Shown here one piece after another: positions 23,781-31,875 of a stretch of 36,376 nucleotides of DNA. A program made the translations under genes and the position numbers. The notes below the pieces were generated by a model that was not told the DNA's origin, made no database searches, and saw nothing but the letters and a program-made list of their open reading frames with translations. Position 1 is the stretch's first letter. Each line of letters opens with the position of its first letter. Source of the DNA: Flavobacteriaceae bacterium. GTDB lineage: Bacteria > Bacteroidota > Bacteroidia > Flavobacteriales > Flavobacteriaceae. Location: contig PANU01000105.1 in NCBI GenBank assembly GCA_002707745.1, positions 1-36,376 of the forward strand, read 5' to 3'.

Positions 23781-24206
23781 ATGCTTTTTACTAAGAAAAA
23801 AGAGTCTGCTAAAAATGTAGTTGAAAAGAAAATTGACGACATATACATGGACGAGAAGATTTCCGAAGTCAATGAAGGAGATGTTGAAATCCTTATAGAA
23901 AATCAGGAAAAAATTGAGAAAAAACTTTCAGGAGCTAATTCGCTGAGTAAGTATGTTGAAATAAGCAAAATAATGCTGGGAATGGTTAAAGATATGAAGC
24001 GCGGCACCTACACAAGCGTCCCGTGGTTCGTAATTGCGACCATTGTAATGGCGTTGCTCTATATTTTAAACCCAATGGACCTGGTTCCAGATTTCATTCC
24101 TGGAATTGGTTATGTAGATGATCTTGCTGTTCTTTCCTTAGGAATAGGCTGGATTGAAACCGATATCCATAAGTATTTAGACTGGAAACTTTCCCAAAAT
24201 AAATAA
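23781..24206 (+). CDS. YkvA/DUF1232 family membrane protein
   Basis: A 141-residue protein with a charged N-terminal half (KKKESAKNVVEKKIDDIYMDEK, then IENQEKIEKKLSG) that may form a coiled coil. A DUF1232 domain follows at residues ~85-130: ALLYILNPMDLVPDFIPGIGYVDDLAVLSLGIGWI. The NPMDLVPDFIP core is diagnostic. A TTG nine bases upstream (23772) is in frame, but the ATG at 23781 is the better start and is correctly spaced from the -7 box. Function is unknown. It is convergent with the next gene and I see no clear terminator between them. Confidence 0.85.
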   Translation: MLFTKKKESAKNVVEKKIDDIYMDEKISEVNEGDVEILIENQEKIEKKLSGANSLSKYVEISKIMLGMVKDMKRGTYTSVPWFVIATIVMALLYILNPMDLVPDFIPGIGYVDDLAVLSLGIGWIETDIHKYLDWKLSQNK

Positions 24207-24238
24207 CGTTTTTAAATTGAAGAAGATCTTACACACCC

Positions 24239-24880
24239 CTACTCTATAATTGCAATTTCATTTCGTAATCTTCCAAAAATGTAGTTCACTGAAAAGCCAT
24301 AGAGCGTTTCTCTTTCTGTTATCTTTAGAACGGGTCCTACTGAAATTCCATTTCGATGGGAAAGACAAAATTCTATTTTTGGCTGAACCAACACAATTAA
24401 CAAAGTAGCATTTTCAGTATTGAACGAATAGTTTGGATCAAGTCCGAAAGCGGTTCCATCAAATTCAAAATTTGTAGCCTTTGTACCAAAGGAAACTCCT
24501 AAACCGCCTAGAAGATTAAATCGGGTTTTAGGGTGCTTATTAAGTTCCAAGATTTTTCCAAATGACACCTGAAAAATATTATAGGTATCCTTAGCAGAAG
24601 AAATCCCTAAAGTTAACAAATCAATAGCCCCAGCATGGTAATCTGCTGGTCTTTCTTTAGCACTACTAACTGAGAATTGATACCCTACCTGTACAACATA
24701 CTTACTGGGAAATATATAGGTTCCAGCTAGAGAAACACCTCCAAAATTACCTCCTTCTAGTCCCACCTGTCCATATACAAAAGGTTTTTGCACAGTTTCT
24801 TGAGCATATACTTCTGTAAAAGTACTTCCAGCAAAAAAGACGACAAGAAGTAAATAGACACTCGTTTTATTTAGCATCAT
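24239..24880 (-). CDS. Hypothetical outer-membrane beta-barrel protein
   Basis: The 213-residue protein has a signal peptide (MMLNKTSVYLLLVVFFAGSTFTEVYAQ) followed by alternating amphipathic strands (PFVYGQVGLEGGNFGGVSLAGTYIF, YVVQVGYQFSV, NLLGGLGVSFG, ISVGPVLKITERETLYGFSVNYIFG). That layout is typical of a small outer-membrane barrel. No named family is recognised. Its ATG overlaps the folD stop codon by one base (TAATG), so it is translationally coupled to folD, an unusual pairing of an envelope protein with a cytoplasmic C1 enzyme. Confidence 0.72.
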   Translation of the reverse strand: MMLNKTSVYLLLVVFFAGSTFTEVYAQETVQKPFVYGQVGLEGGNFGGVSLAGTYIFPSKYVVQVGYQFSVSSAKERPADYHAGAIDLLTLGISSAKDTYNIFQVSFGKILELNKHPKTRFNLLGGLGVSFGTKATNFEFDGTAFGLDPNYSFNTENATLLIVLVQPKIEFCLSHRNGISVGPVLKITERETLYGFSVNYIFGRLRNEIAIIE

Positions 24881-25758
24881 TAATTGGCGCGTTGTTCTCT
24901 TGCCAGCAGTGTATTTTTTAACAACATTGCAATGGTCATGGGACCTACTCCCCCGGGAACAGGTGTAATAAAGCTGGCTTTTTTACTAACGTTTTCAAAA
25001 TCTACATCGCCTACAATTCGGTAGCCTTTTGGGGCGTCTTCGTCTTCTACCCGAGTAATTCCTACGTCTATAATTACCGCATCGTCACGTACCATTTCAG
25101 CTTTTAAGAAATTGGGAACTCCCAATGCCGAAATCACAATATCCGCCTGTGAGATAATTTGTGTAATGTTTTTTGTGTTGCTATGCGTTAAGGTTACAGT
25201 ACTGTTTCCCGGCCAACCTCTACGACTCATTAAAATACTCATGGGACGCCCTACAATATGACTTCTGCCAATTACGACGGTATGTTTTCCTTTAGTATCC
25301 ACGTCGTACCGTTCCAGTAATTCTAAAATTCCAAAAGGAGTTGCAGGAATAAACGTACTCATATCCAGCGCCATTCTTCCAAAATTTTCTGGGTGAAAAC
25401 CATCTACATCTTTACTAGGGTCTACTGCCATTAATACCTTTTGGGTATTAATTTGCGGAGGCAGCGGTAACTGAATAATGAACCCGTCTATAGCGTCATT
25501 TTCATTAAGTTCTTTAATTTTTTGTAGTAGTTCAATTTCTGAAGTAGTATGTTTCATGCGTACCATGGTACTTTCAAAACCAACGCGTTCGCAAGCTCTC
25601 ACCTTGCTTCCGACGTAGGTTAAGCTTGCGCCGTCATCGCCTACAATTACTGCTGCCAGATGTGGTACTTTTTCGCCATTGGCTTTCATTTTATCGACTT
25701 CGGCCTTTATCTCGTCCTTTATGTCGTTACTTACTTTTTTGCCATCTAATAAAACCAT
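24880..25758 (-). CDS. folD: Bifunctional methylenetetrahydrofolate dehydrogenase/cyclohydrolase
   Basis: Interconverts 5,10-methylene- and 10-formyl-tetrahydrofolate using NADP, supplying formyl groups for purines and initiator tRNA. The 292 residues are full length. Visible motifs are the catalytic Tyr/Lys region LTYVGSKVRACERVG, IIQLPLPPQI, KDVDGFHPENFGRMA, PATPFGILELLERY, the NADP-binding VVIGRSHIVGRPMSILM, and the C-terminal PVPGGVGPMTIAMLLKNT. It lies 53 bases downstream of ffh and overlaps the next gene by one base. The spacer to ffh contains a heptamer-period repeat. Confidence 0.97.
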   Translation of the reverse strand: MVLLDGKKVSNDIKDEIKAEVDKMKANGEKVPHLAAVIVGDDGASLTYVGSKVRACERVGFESTMVRMKHTTSEIELLQKIKELNENDAIDGFIIQLPLPPQINTQKVLMAVDPSKDVDGFHPENFGRMALDMSTFIPATPFGILELLERYDVDTKGKHTVVIGRSHIVGRPMSILMSRRGWPGNSTVTLTHSNTKNITQIISQADIVISALGVPNFLKAEMVRDDAVIIDVGITRVEDEDAPKGYRIVGDVDFENVSKKASFITPVPGGVGPMTIAMLLKNTLLAREQRAN

Positions 25759-25793
25759 ACTGCCAACTTATAATTAATTCGTACTTTTAATTT

Positions 25794-25807
25794 TGTACAT
25801 CGTACAT
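25794..25807. repeat. Heptamer-period repeat (TGTACAT CGTACAT)
   Basis: Two adjacent 7-base units, TGTACAT and CGTACAT, lie in the 53-base ffh-folD spacer, with a further GTAC at 25781. The period is the same as at 2214-2234 and 16580-16607. Confidence 0.6.
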
Positions 25808-25811
25808 TGAA

Positions 25812-27140
25812 TTATTTCATCTTCCCCATCATTTGCATCATCTTGCGGCCTCCACCGCCTTGCATCATCTTCATCATTTTGCTCATCTGGTCAAACTGTT
25901 TCATTAACTGATTCACTTCTTGTACCGAAGTACCGCTTCCTTTTGCAATGCGTTTCTTTCTGCTTCCGTTAATAACAGAGGGTGTGCTTCTTTCCTCGGG
26001 TGTCATACTGTGAATAATGGCTTCAATCCCTTTAAAAGCATCGTCATCTATATCTACATCTTTTAGGGCTTTTCCCGCACCGGGAATCATCCCGATAAGG
26101 TCTTTCATACTACCCATTTTCTTTACCTGCTGAATCTGCTTGATAAAGTCGTCAAAACCAAACTGGTTCTTGGCAATTTTCTTTTGTAGTTTTCTTGCTT
26201 CTTCTTCATCAAATTGTTCCTGGGCTCTTTCTACAAGCGAAACAACATCTCCCATCCCCAGGATACGGTCTGCCATACGTGCCGGGTGGAATACATCTAT
26301 AGCATCCATTTTCTCACCCGTACCAATAAATTTTATGGGTTTATGAACCACACTTTTAATAGAAATAGCGGCACCTCCTCGGGTATCACCATCTAATTTT
26401 GTAAGCACAACTCCGTCAAAATTCAATCTATCATTAAAGGCTTTTGCAGTATTTACAGCATCCTGCCCTGTCATAGCATCTACTACAAACAAGGTTTCAT
26501 CCGGAGTGATGGCTTTATGCACATTGGCAATTTCGGTCATCATCTGTTCGTCTACTGCCAATCGACCCGCCGTATCCACGATTACCACATTGTGCCCGTT
26601 TTGTTTTGCATGAGCAATGGCATTGGTAGCAATTGCCACCGGGTCCATATTGCCTTCTTCGCTGTACACATCTACCTTAATTTGCTCCCCCACTACATGC
26701 AACTGGTTGATTGCTGCAGGACGGTATACATCACACGCAACTAAAAGTGGCTTTTTAGTTTTTTTGGTTTTTAGGAAATTGGCAAGTTTACCAGAAAAAG
26801 TGGTTTTACCACTACCCTGCAAACCAGACATTAAAATAACACTTGGCGTACTTTTTAGTGAGATCCCCACGGTATCACCGCCCATTAACTGGGTAAGTTC
26901 GTCTTTTACAATTTTTACCATTAACTGCCCTGGCTGAAGGGTTGTTAATACATCCTGTCCCAGCGCTTTTTCTTTTACCCGGTTGGTAAATTCTTTGGCT
27001 GTTTTAAAATTAACATCGGCATCCAGCAGAGCGCGGCGTACTTCCTTTAAGGTTTCGGCTACGTTAACTTCGGTAATACTTCCGTGCCCTTTTAATACGT
27101 GGAGGGCTTTATCTAGTTTATCGCTAAGATTATTGAACAT
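25812..27140 (-). CDS. ffh: Signal recognition particle protein Ffh
   Basis: GTPase that binds 4.5S RNA and signal sequences for co-translational targeting to SecYEG. The 442-residue protein has an N domain (residues ~1-90), the G domain with P-loop GLQGSGKTTFSGKLA, DVYRPAAINQL, VDTAGRLAVDEQMM and TKLDGDTRGGAA, and the Met-rich M domain from ~300 (PGAGKALKDV, GSGTSVQEVNQLMKQFDQMSKMMKMM) ending in GGGGRKMMQMMGKMK. A consensus promoter lies 25 bases upstream. No 4.5S RNA gene was recognised in this window. Confidence 0.98.
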   Translation of the reverse strand: MFNNLSDKLDKALHVLKGHGSITEVNVAETLKEVRRALLDADVNFKTAKEFTNRVKEKALGQDVLTTLQPGQLMVKIVKDELTQLMGGDTVGISLKSTPSVILMSGLQGSGKTTFSGKLANFLKTKKTKKPLLVACDVYRPAAINQLHVVGEQIKVDVYSEEGNMDPVAIATNAIAHAKQNGHNVVIVDTAGRLAVDEQMMTEIANVHKAITPDETLFVVDAMTGQDAVNTAKAFNDRLNFDGVVLTKLDGDTRGGAAISIKSVVHKPIKFIGTGEKMDAIDVFHPARMADRILGMGDVVSLVERAQEQFDEEEARKLQKKIAKNQFGFDDFIKQIQQVKKMGSMKDLIGMIPGAGKALKDVDIDDDAFKGIEAIIHSMTPEERSTPSVINGSRKKRIAKGSGTSVQEVNQLMKQFDQMSKMMKMMQGGGGRKMMQMMGKMK

Positions 27141-27164
27141 GGTTTTCTGTCATTTTTGAGGTTG

Positions 27165-27195
27165 CAAAGATACAAATTGAAGGGTTTGTAGCAAA
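27165..27195 (-). promoter_or_regulatory. Consensus Bacteroidota promoter for ffh
   Basis: On the minus strand TTTG (27195-27192) is followed after 19 bases by TATCTTTG (27172-27165), the full TTTG-N19-TAnnTTTG pattern. The leader to the ffh ATG is about 20 bases. This is the best-formed promoter in the window. Confidence 0.85.
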
Positions 27196-27315
27196 GTAGC
27201 TTAGCGATTAGTTAAAAATGATTTATTGGTTTGTTTTCATCAAAAATCCCCTCTATTGGGTATACCATAAAAGATATTAACTTTTTAAGTTTACCCCATT
27301 AAAACCAAATTAATT

Positions 27316-28628
27316 ATGAAATTAGTAAGTATATCCCTCTTTGGGCTTTTTCTCCTTTTTACACTATCCTTAAAAGCACAAGCTCCCACGGGTGTGTACT
27401 CCAGTTACTACTCTGGCATACAAGGCATTGTTAAAAATCCTGCGCTTGGCGCTATCTCTCCGTACAGACTGGACATTAACGTCATCTCTGTAAATCCCAA
27501 TGTAGGAAGCGATTACTTTGGAATTAATCTTGGGAACCTTACCGGACTTACCGACGGTTTCGATTTTGAAGAAGATGCCGAAGAGTTTCCAAAAGACGAT
27601 AACAACTTCTTTTTACGTGCTGAAATCTTAGGCCCCTCTTTTATGTTTAATATTACGCCAAAACAGAGTATTGGACTTACCACCAGAGTGCGGGCATTTT
27701 TTAATTTAAACAGAATTAATGGAGAACTGTACCAAGAACTGAGCAATAACTTTGATACCGAAAAGGATTTTGTTGCGCAAATAAGAAATTTTAACGGTAC
27801 TATTCACGCCTGGGCAGAATTAGGGGCTATGTATTCGCATATCGTTTTAGACAAAGATGGAAAGCGTTTAAGCGTTGGGGGAACACTGAAATTTCTCCAA
27901 GGTGCAGGAAGCTTATTTTTTGCTGCCAATAGAATAGATGCAGATCATGACGCCACCAACGAAATCTTAACCTCATCTGGCGATTTATCTTATGGTGGCA
28001 CCATAGTTTTGATAATGACAATATTGAATACAGTGGGCTAACCACCGGAGTAGGTTTAGACCTTGGAGCCGTTTATGAAGTTACAGATACTGATAGTGAT
28101 ACAGACGGATATAAATACAGGCTGGGCATTTCTATTACAGACTTAGGAAGCATAAAGTATAAAGATGCTGAGATTAACAAGTTTCAGCTGGATGATACTG
28201 TAGACACCAATATTTTTGATACAGACGATCTTGAAACCGTCTTAAAACTTAATTACGATTTCACCACAGAAACAGAAGACATTAAAATTAAACTTCCCGC
28301 AGCTATAAATGCCTTTGCAGACTATAAGGTTAAAGGAAAGTTTTTTGTGGCCGCAGAAACCGCTTTATCTCTTATTAGTAACGAAACAGAACGTACCAAC
28401 CGCGTAAACAATTACCTGGCAATTATTCCAAGAATGGAAGGAAAAGGACTTGGTGTGTATAGCCCTATTGGGATTTATCAGTATACTGGTTTTAACTGGG
28501 GAATTGGTTTTAAAGCAGGACCATTGCACATTGGATCCAGCACTATACTCACTAATATGCTAAGCTCCAGCACCAAAAGAGTAGATGTTTACTTAGGTAT
28601 TAAAATTCCATTTTATAAAAGAAGTTAA
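27316..28628 (+). pseudogene. DUF5723-like protein gene, interrupted by a frameshift near 28000
   Basis: The first frame (27316-28041) encodes a signal peptide (MKLVSISLFGLFLLFTLSLKAQ) and the start of an outer-membrane-type protein: GIQGIVKNPALGAISPYRLDINVISVNPNVGSDYFGI, then GPSFMFNITPKQSIGLTTRVRAFFNLNRINGELYQEL. After SGDLSYGGT the frame runs into unrelated residues and a stop. The same protein clearly continues in another frame from about 28002 (HSFDNDNIEYSGLTTGVGLDLGAVYEV to IKIPFYKRS, stop 28626-28628). One missing base, for example a C in the CC at 28001-28002, restores a ~437-residue protein, a usual size for DUF5723. It is either a real pseudogene, a programmed shift, or a sequencing error. 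A -7-like TAAGTTTA is at 27286-27293. Confidence 0.8.
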
Positions 28629-28642
28629 TTTAAAAATGCAAT

Positions 28643-28680
28643 CCTTTTTAGAACCCACAGAAATGTTTGCTCTAAAAAGG
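28643..28680. terminator. Stem-loop between the DUF5723 gene and the DEAD-box gene
   Basis: CCTTTTTAGA (28643-28652) pairs with TCTAAAAAGG (28671-28680) around an 18-base loop and is followed by GTTTT. It lies 15 bases after the DUF5723 stop codon and 66 bases beyond the end of the convergent helicase gene. It is a plausible but AT-rich terminator. Confidence 0.55.
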
Positions 28681-28745
28681 GTTTTAAACTACTTAAGAAC
28701 GCGTTGATTAGTACCAGATGCTAGATGGAATAACAAAAAGGAAAA

Positions 28746-30029
28746 TTAGTTTCTACGTTTATTTCTGGAACGGTTGCCTTTATTTGCTCGGTTACCTGAT
28801 TTATTTGACGTTGGATTTTTTTTACGGGAATTTTGTCGTCCACGCTGGTTAGCAACTTTATTTGCTTTCTTTTTATCCTCAACTTCTTTCAGAGTTTCAG
28901 TCACTTCAAAACCTGGTATGGTTTCATGGTTTAACCTTTCTCCCAGAAGTTTCTCAATGCCTTGCACATATTCAAACTCGTCTACACTTACAATGGAAAT
29001 AGCTTCCCCGCTGGCTCCTGCCCTACCCGTTCTACCAATACGGTGTACGTAATCTTCAGGAATGTTAGGCAACTCATAATTTATAACGTGTGGCAGTAAT
29101 GGAATATCCAATCCACGGGCTGCAATATCTGTTGCCACCAGGACACGTACCTTTCCACTTTTAAAATTTGCCAACGCTTTGGTTCGTGCACCCTGACTTT
29201 TGTTTCCATGAATAGCTGCAGAAGAAATGTTCGCTTTATCCAATTTTTGAGCAAGTCTGTTTGCTCCGTGTTTGGTTCTTGTAAAAATAAGCACCTGTTG
29301 CCAGTCTCCCTCAGAAATTAGTTTTATGACAAGATCTGTTTTTTTAGACTTGTCAGTTTTATAAACTAACTGGTCTACTTTTTCAGCTGTTGTATTTTCA
29401 GGAGTGGCCTCAACCATCACGGGATGATCCAGAAAACTGTTTGCCAGTTTTTTTATTTCTTTTGAAAAGGTTGCCGAGAATAATAAATTTTGTCGTTTTT
29501 TAGGAAGCAACGCCAGAATTTTATTAATATCCCGGGCAAAACCCATATCCAACATCCTGTCGGCCTCATCCAATACTAAAAATTCAATATTTTTTAAACT
29601 GAAAACCCCTTGCCCGTGTAAATCTAATAATCGCCCGGGGGTGGCTACCAAAATATCAACGCCCTGGCGCAACGTTCTAATTTGCGGATTGGCATTTACC
29701 CCTCCAAAAATAACGGTAGAACGTATGTCCACAAATTTTGAATAGGTTTTTACATCGTCCAGTACTTGCGCGGCGAGTTCTCGTGTGGGAGTAAGCACCA
29801 AAGCCCGGACAGGTCTTTTATGAAGTGATTTTGCGGTTAGTAGCTTTTGAAGCATTGGCAAGGTAAATCCTGCCGTTTTTCCCGTTCCGGTTTGTGCCGA
29901 AGCTAGTACATCTTTGCCTTCTAATATTTTTGGGATGGCCTTTTGTTGAATTGGGGTTGGGGTATCGTATCCTTTTTGGCTAATTGCTTTTAGCAGGGCA
30001 TCGGACAGCCCAAGATTTTTAAATGACAT
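28746..30029 (-). CDS. DEAD-box ATP-dependent RNA helicase (RhlE-like)
   Basis: A 427-residue DEAD-box helicase that remodels RNA, for example in ribosome assembly or mRNA decay. Motifs run in order: F..LGL and Q motif ([13 protein letters not shown]), I (AQTGTGKT), Ia (PTRELAAQV), II (DEADRMLD), III (SATF), V ([13 protein letters not shown]) and VI ([10 protein letters not shown]). The tail from residue ~385 is Lys/Arg/Asn-rich ([18 protein letters not shown]), a common RNA-binding extension in cold-adapted or RhlE-type helicases. A -7 box (TACCTTTG) lies at 30083-30090 on the minus strand. Confidence 0.94.
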   Translation of the reverse strand: MSFKNLGLSDALLKAISQKGYDTPTPIQQKAIPKILEGKDVLASAQTGTGKTAGFTLPMLQKLLTAKSLHKRPVRALVLTPTRELAAQVLDDVKTYSKFVDIRSTVIFGGVNANPQIRTLRQGVDILVATPGRLLDLHGQGVFSLKNIEFLVLDEADRMLDMGFARDINKILALLPKKRQNLLFSATFSKEIKKLANSFLDHPVMVEATPENTTAEKVDQLVYKTDKSKKTDLVIKLISEGDWQQVLIFTRTKHGANRLAQKLDKANISSAAIHGNKSQGARTKALANFKSGKVRVLVATDIAARGLDIPLLPHVINYELPNIPEDYVHRIGRTGRAGASGEAISIVSVDEFEYVQGIEKLLGERLNHETIPGFEVTETLKEVEDKKKANKVANQRGRQNSRKKNPTSNKSGNRANKGNRSRNKRRN

Positions 30030-30082
30030 AAATTGAATTTAAGAAGCCAGTGAAGTTTTATAATTTGCTTCTTTATGAAGGA

Positions 30083-30090
30083 CAAAGGTA
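30083..30090 (-). promoter_or_regulatory. -7 box for the DEAD-box helicase gene
   Basis: TACCTTTG on the minus strand matches TAnnTTTG and leaves a leader of about 50 bases to the ATG at 30027-30029. DEAD-box genes often have regulatory leaders, but no specific structure was recognised here. Confidence 0.5.
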
Positions 30091-30219
30091 CGTTTAATTT
30101 ATTTGGGAGCTGTATAAAATATACTATCCGCAATTTGGAGGAAGCTAAATTTAAAAACAAGAGTTTACAGAAATTCCAAATTTTTATAAAAAATTTCGTA
30201 GGCAGCAATTTACAAATTG

Positions 30220-30227
30220 TATCTTTC
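30220..30227 (+). promoter_or_regulatory. Possible -7 box for the M28 peptidase gene
   Basis: TATCTTTC, one base off TAnnTTTG, lies 19 bases upstream of the preferred ATG at 30247. A TTG at 30217 is in frame upstream but overlaps this box and would precede the signal peptide with a non-signal leader. Confidence 0.45.
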
Positions 30228-30246
30228 GCTTATAAAAATACACTTT

Positions 30247-31740
30247 ATGAAATCTATCCTACCATTTATTTTTGCATTTGTAATCACAGCAACGTTTGCC
30301 CAAACCGATAAAGAAAAAGTAGAAAACACCGTTTCAAAATCAAAAATTGAGGGACACATTTATTTTCTTGCAGACGATTTACTAAAAGGTCGCCAAACCG
30401 GAACACCAGAAAATAAAATTGCTGCTTCCTATATAGCAAACACCTTAAAAAGTTATGGCGTGCAACCAAATCCGGAAACGGGAGATTATTACCAACAAAT
30501 TCCTCTGGTTCGCAATACACCCCCAAAAGATATTTCATTAACAATAAATGGTATTGCTGTTCCTAATAAAGTTGCACTTAAAGCAGAGAATATAACTTAT
30601 GACGGGCAAGCAGTGTATGTAAATTATGGAATGGAAGCCGATTATGTAGGGAAAGATGTTAAAGGTAAGGTAGTAGTCATGAAAGCTGGAAGTGAAGAAG
30701 CTAAAGATGCCAGAGGAGCTTTTGGTCTTGTGGAAACCAAGCGTGAACTTGCTAAAAAAGCTGGTGCCAAAGCCATCATAGAGCTCTTAAACAGTGAAGA
30801 CCAAATGTGGGGTTTTGTTTCTCATAATTTTGACGCCCCCAGTATGGAATTAGGAAAGCTTTCTGCCGAAACTAATAAAAAAGAAACCCTGAGCCATCTT
30901 TGGGTGCAGGATAAAAACCACAGCCTGGCAACAGATATTGCTTCCAAAAGAGGGTTGTTTGCGCAGCTTAAGATGAAAAGCTCTAAAAAAGAACAAATTT
31001 ATTCTCAAAATGTAATTGGGGTGGTAGCAGGAAGCGACCCGAAACTAAAAAACGAATATATTATCTATTCTGCTCATTACGACCACGTGGGTGTTGGCAC
31101 TCCAGATGAAACAGGAGACACCATCTACAATGGCGCACGAGACAACGCTGTTGGAGTAACCACAGTGTTAAGTATGGCTGAAAACTTAGCAAAATACCCA
31201 ACCAAAAGGTCGGCATTATTTATTCTCTTTACGGGAGAAGAAATGGGGCTGCTGGGCAGCAGTTATTATGTAGACAATCCTGTACTACCACTTAATCAGA
31301 TGGTATATTGTTTTAACAGTGACAACGGAGGTTATAATGATACCAGTAAAGCAACTATTGTAGGGCTCCAGAGAACAACCGCTGAGAATAACATTAAAAA
31401 TGCTGTGGCAAGTTTTGGACTTACTGCAATTGATGATCCTGCTCCTGAGCAAGGCCTGTTTGACCGCAGTGATAATGTCCATTTTGCTAAAAAAGGAATC
31501 CCTGCCCCTACTTTTTCAATGGGGTTTACTTCTTTTGATGGTGAAGTAACAAAATACTATCATCGCCCAGGAGATCATGCAGATAGTATGGATTATGATT
31601 ATTTATTAAAATTTTTTAGTGCCTATGTAATGGCTGGTCGTAGTATTGCCAACGATCCTGTAACCCCATTCTGGATAAAAGGAGACACCTATGAAGCTGC
31701 TGGGAGAATGCTATATAAAACAAAAAAAGTGAAAAAATAG
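30247..31740 (+). CDS. Secreted M28 family zinc metallopeptidase with PA domain
   Basis: A 497-residue exported aminopeptidase-type enzyme. The signal peptide is MKSILPFIFAFVITATFAQ. A PA-like insert follows (AVYVNYGMEADYVGKDVKGKVVVMKAGSEEAKDARG). The M28 metal ligands are all present: His277 and Asp279 in HYDHVG, Asp299 in ARDNAVG, Glu331/Glu332 in GEEMGLLGS (general base and ligand), Asp359 in SDNGG, and His439 in HRPGDHADS. The enzyme is expected to trim peptides in the periplasm or outside the cell; substrate specificity is not evident. I chose the ATG at 30247 for its signal peptide and spacing from the -7 box. Confidence 0.93.
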   Translation: MKSILPFIFAFVITATFAQTDKEKVENTVSKSKIEGHIYFLADDLLKGRQTGTPENKIAASYIANTLKSYGVQPNPETGDYYQQIPLVRNTPPKDISLTINGIAVPNKVALKAENITYDGQAVYVNYGMEADYVGKDVKGKVVVMKAGSEEAKDARGAFGLVETKRELAKKAGAKAIIELLNSEDQMWGFVSHNFDAPSMELGKLSAETNKKETLSHLWVQDKNHSLATDIASKRGLFAQLKMKSSKKEQIYSQNVIGVVAGSDPKLKNEYIIYSAHYDHVGVGTPDETGDTIYNGARDNAVGVTTVLSMAENLAKYPTKRSALFILFTGEEMGLLGSSYYVDNPVLPLNQMVYCFNSDNGGYNDTSKATIVGLQRTTAENNIKNAVASFGLTAIDDPAPEQGLFDRSDNVHFAKKGIPAPTFSMGFTSFDGEVTKYYHRPGDHADSMDYDYLLKFFSAYVMAGRSIANDPVTPFWIKGDTYEAAGRMLYKTKKVKK

Positions 31741-31746
31741 ATTTCA

Positions 31747-31802
31747 GAAAAACAGGGGCAAGATCACAAATGCAAACATTAGCCTCAGGCTTTCTGTTTT
31801 TC
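31747..31802 (+). terminator. Possible terminator after the M28 peptidase gene
   Basis: GAAAAACAG (31747-31755) pairs perfectly with CTGTTTTTC (31794-31802), and the interior contains further GGGC/GCCT-type pairing. It lies just past the stop codon. The loop is long, so this is a moderate call. Confidence 0.4.
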
Positions 31803-31875
31803 AAAATGCAGTTGTATAGACCAGACCAAAAACAAAACGGCACACGCATTTAAAAAAAATACTTATCTTTTCTTG

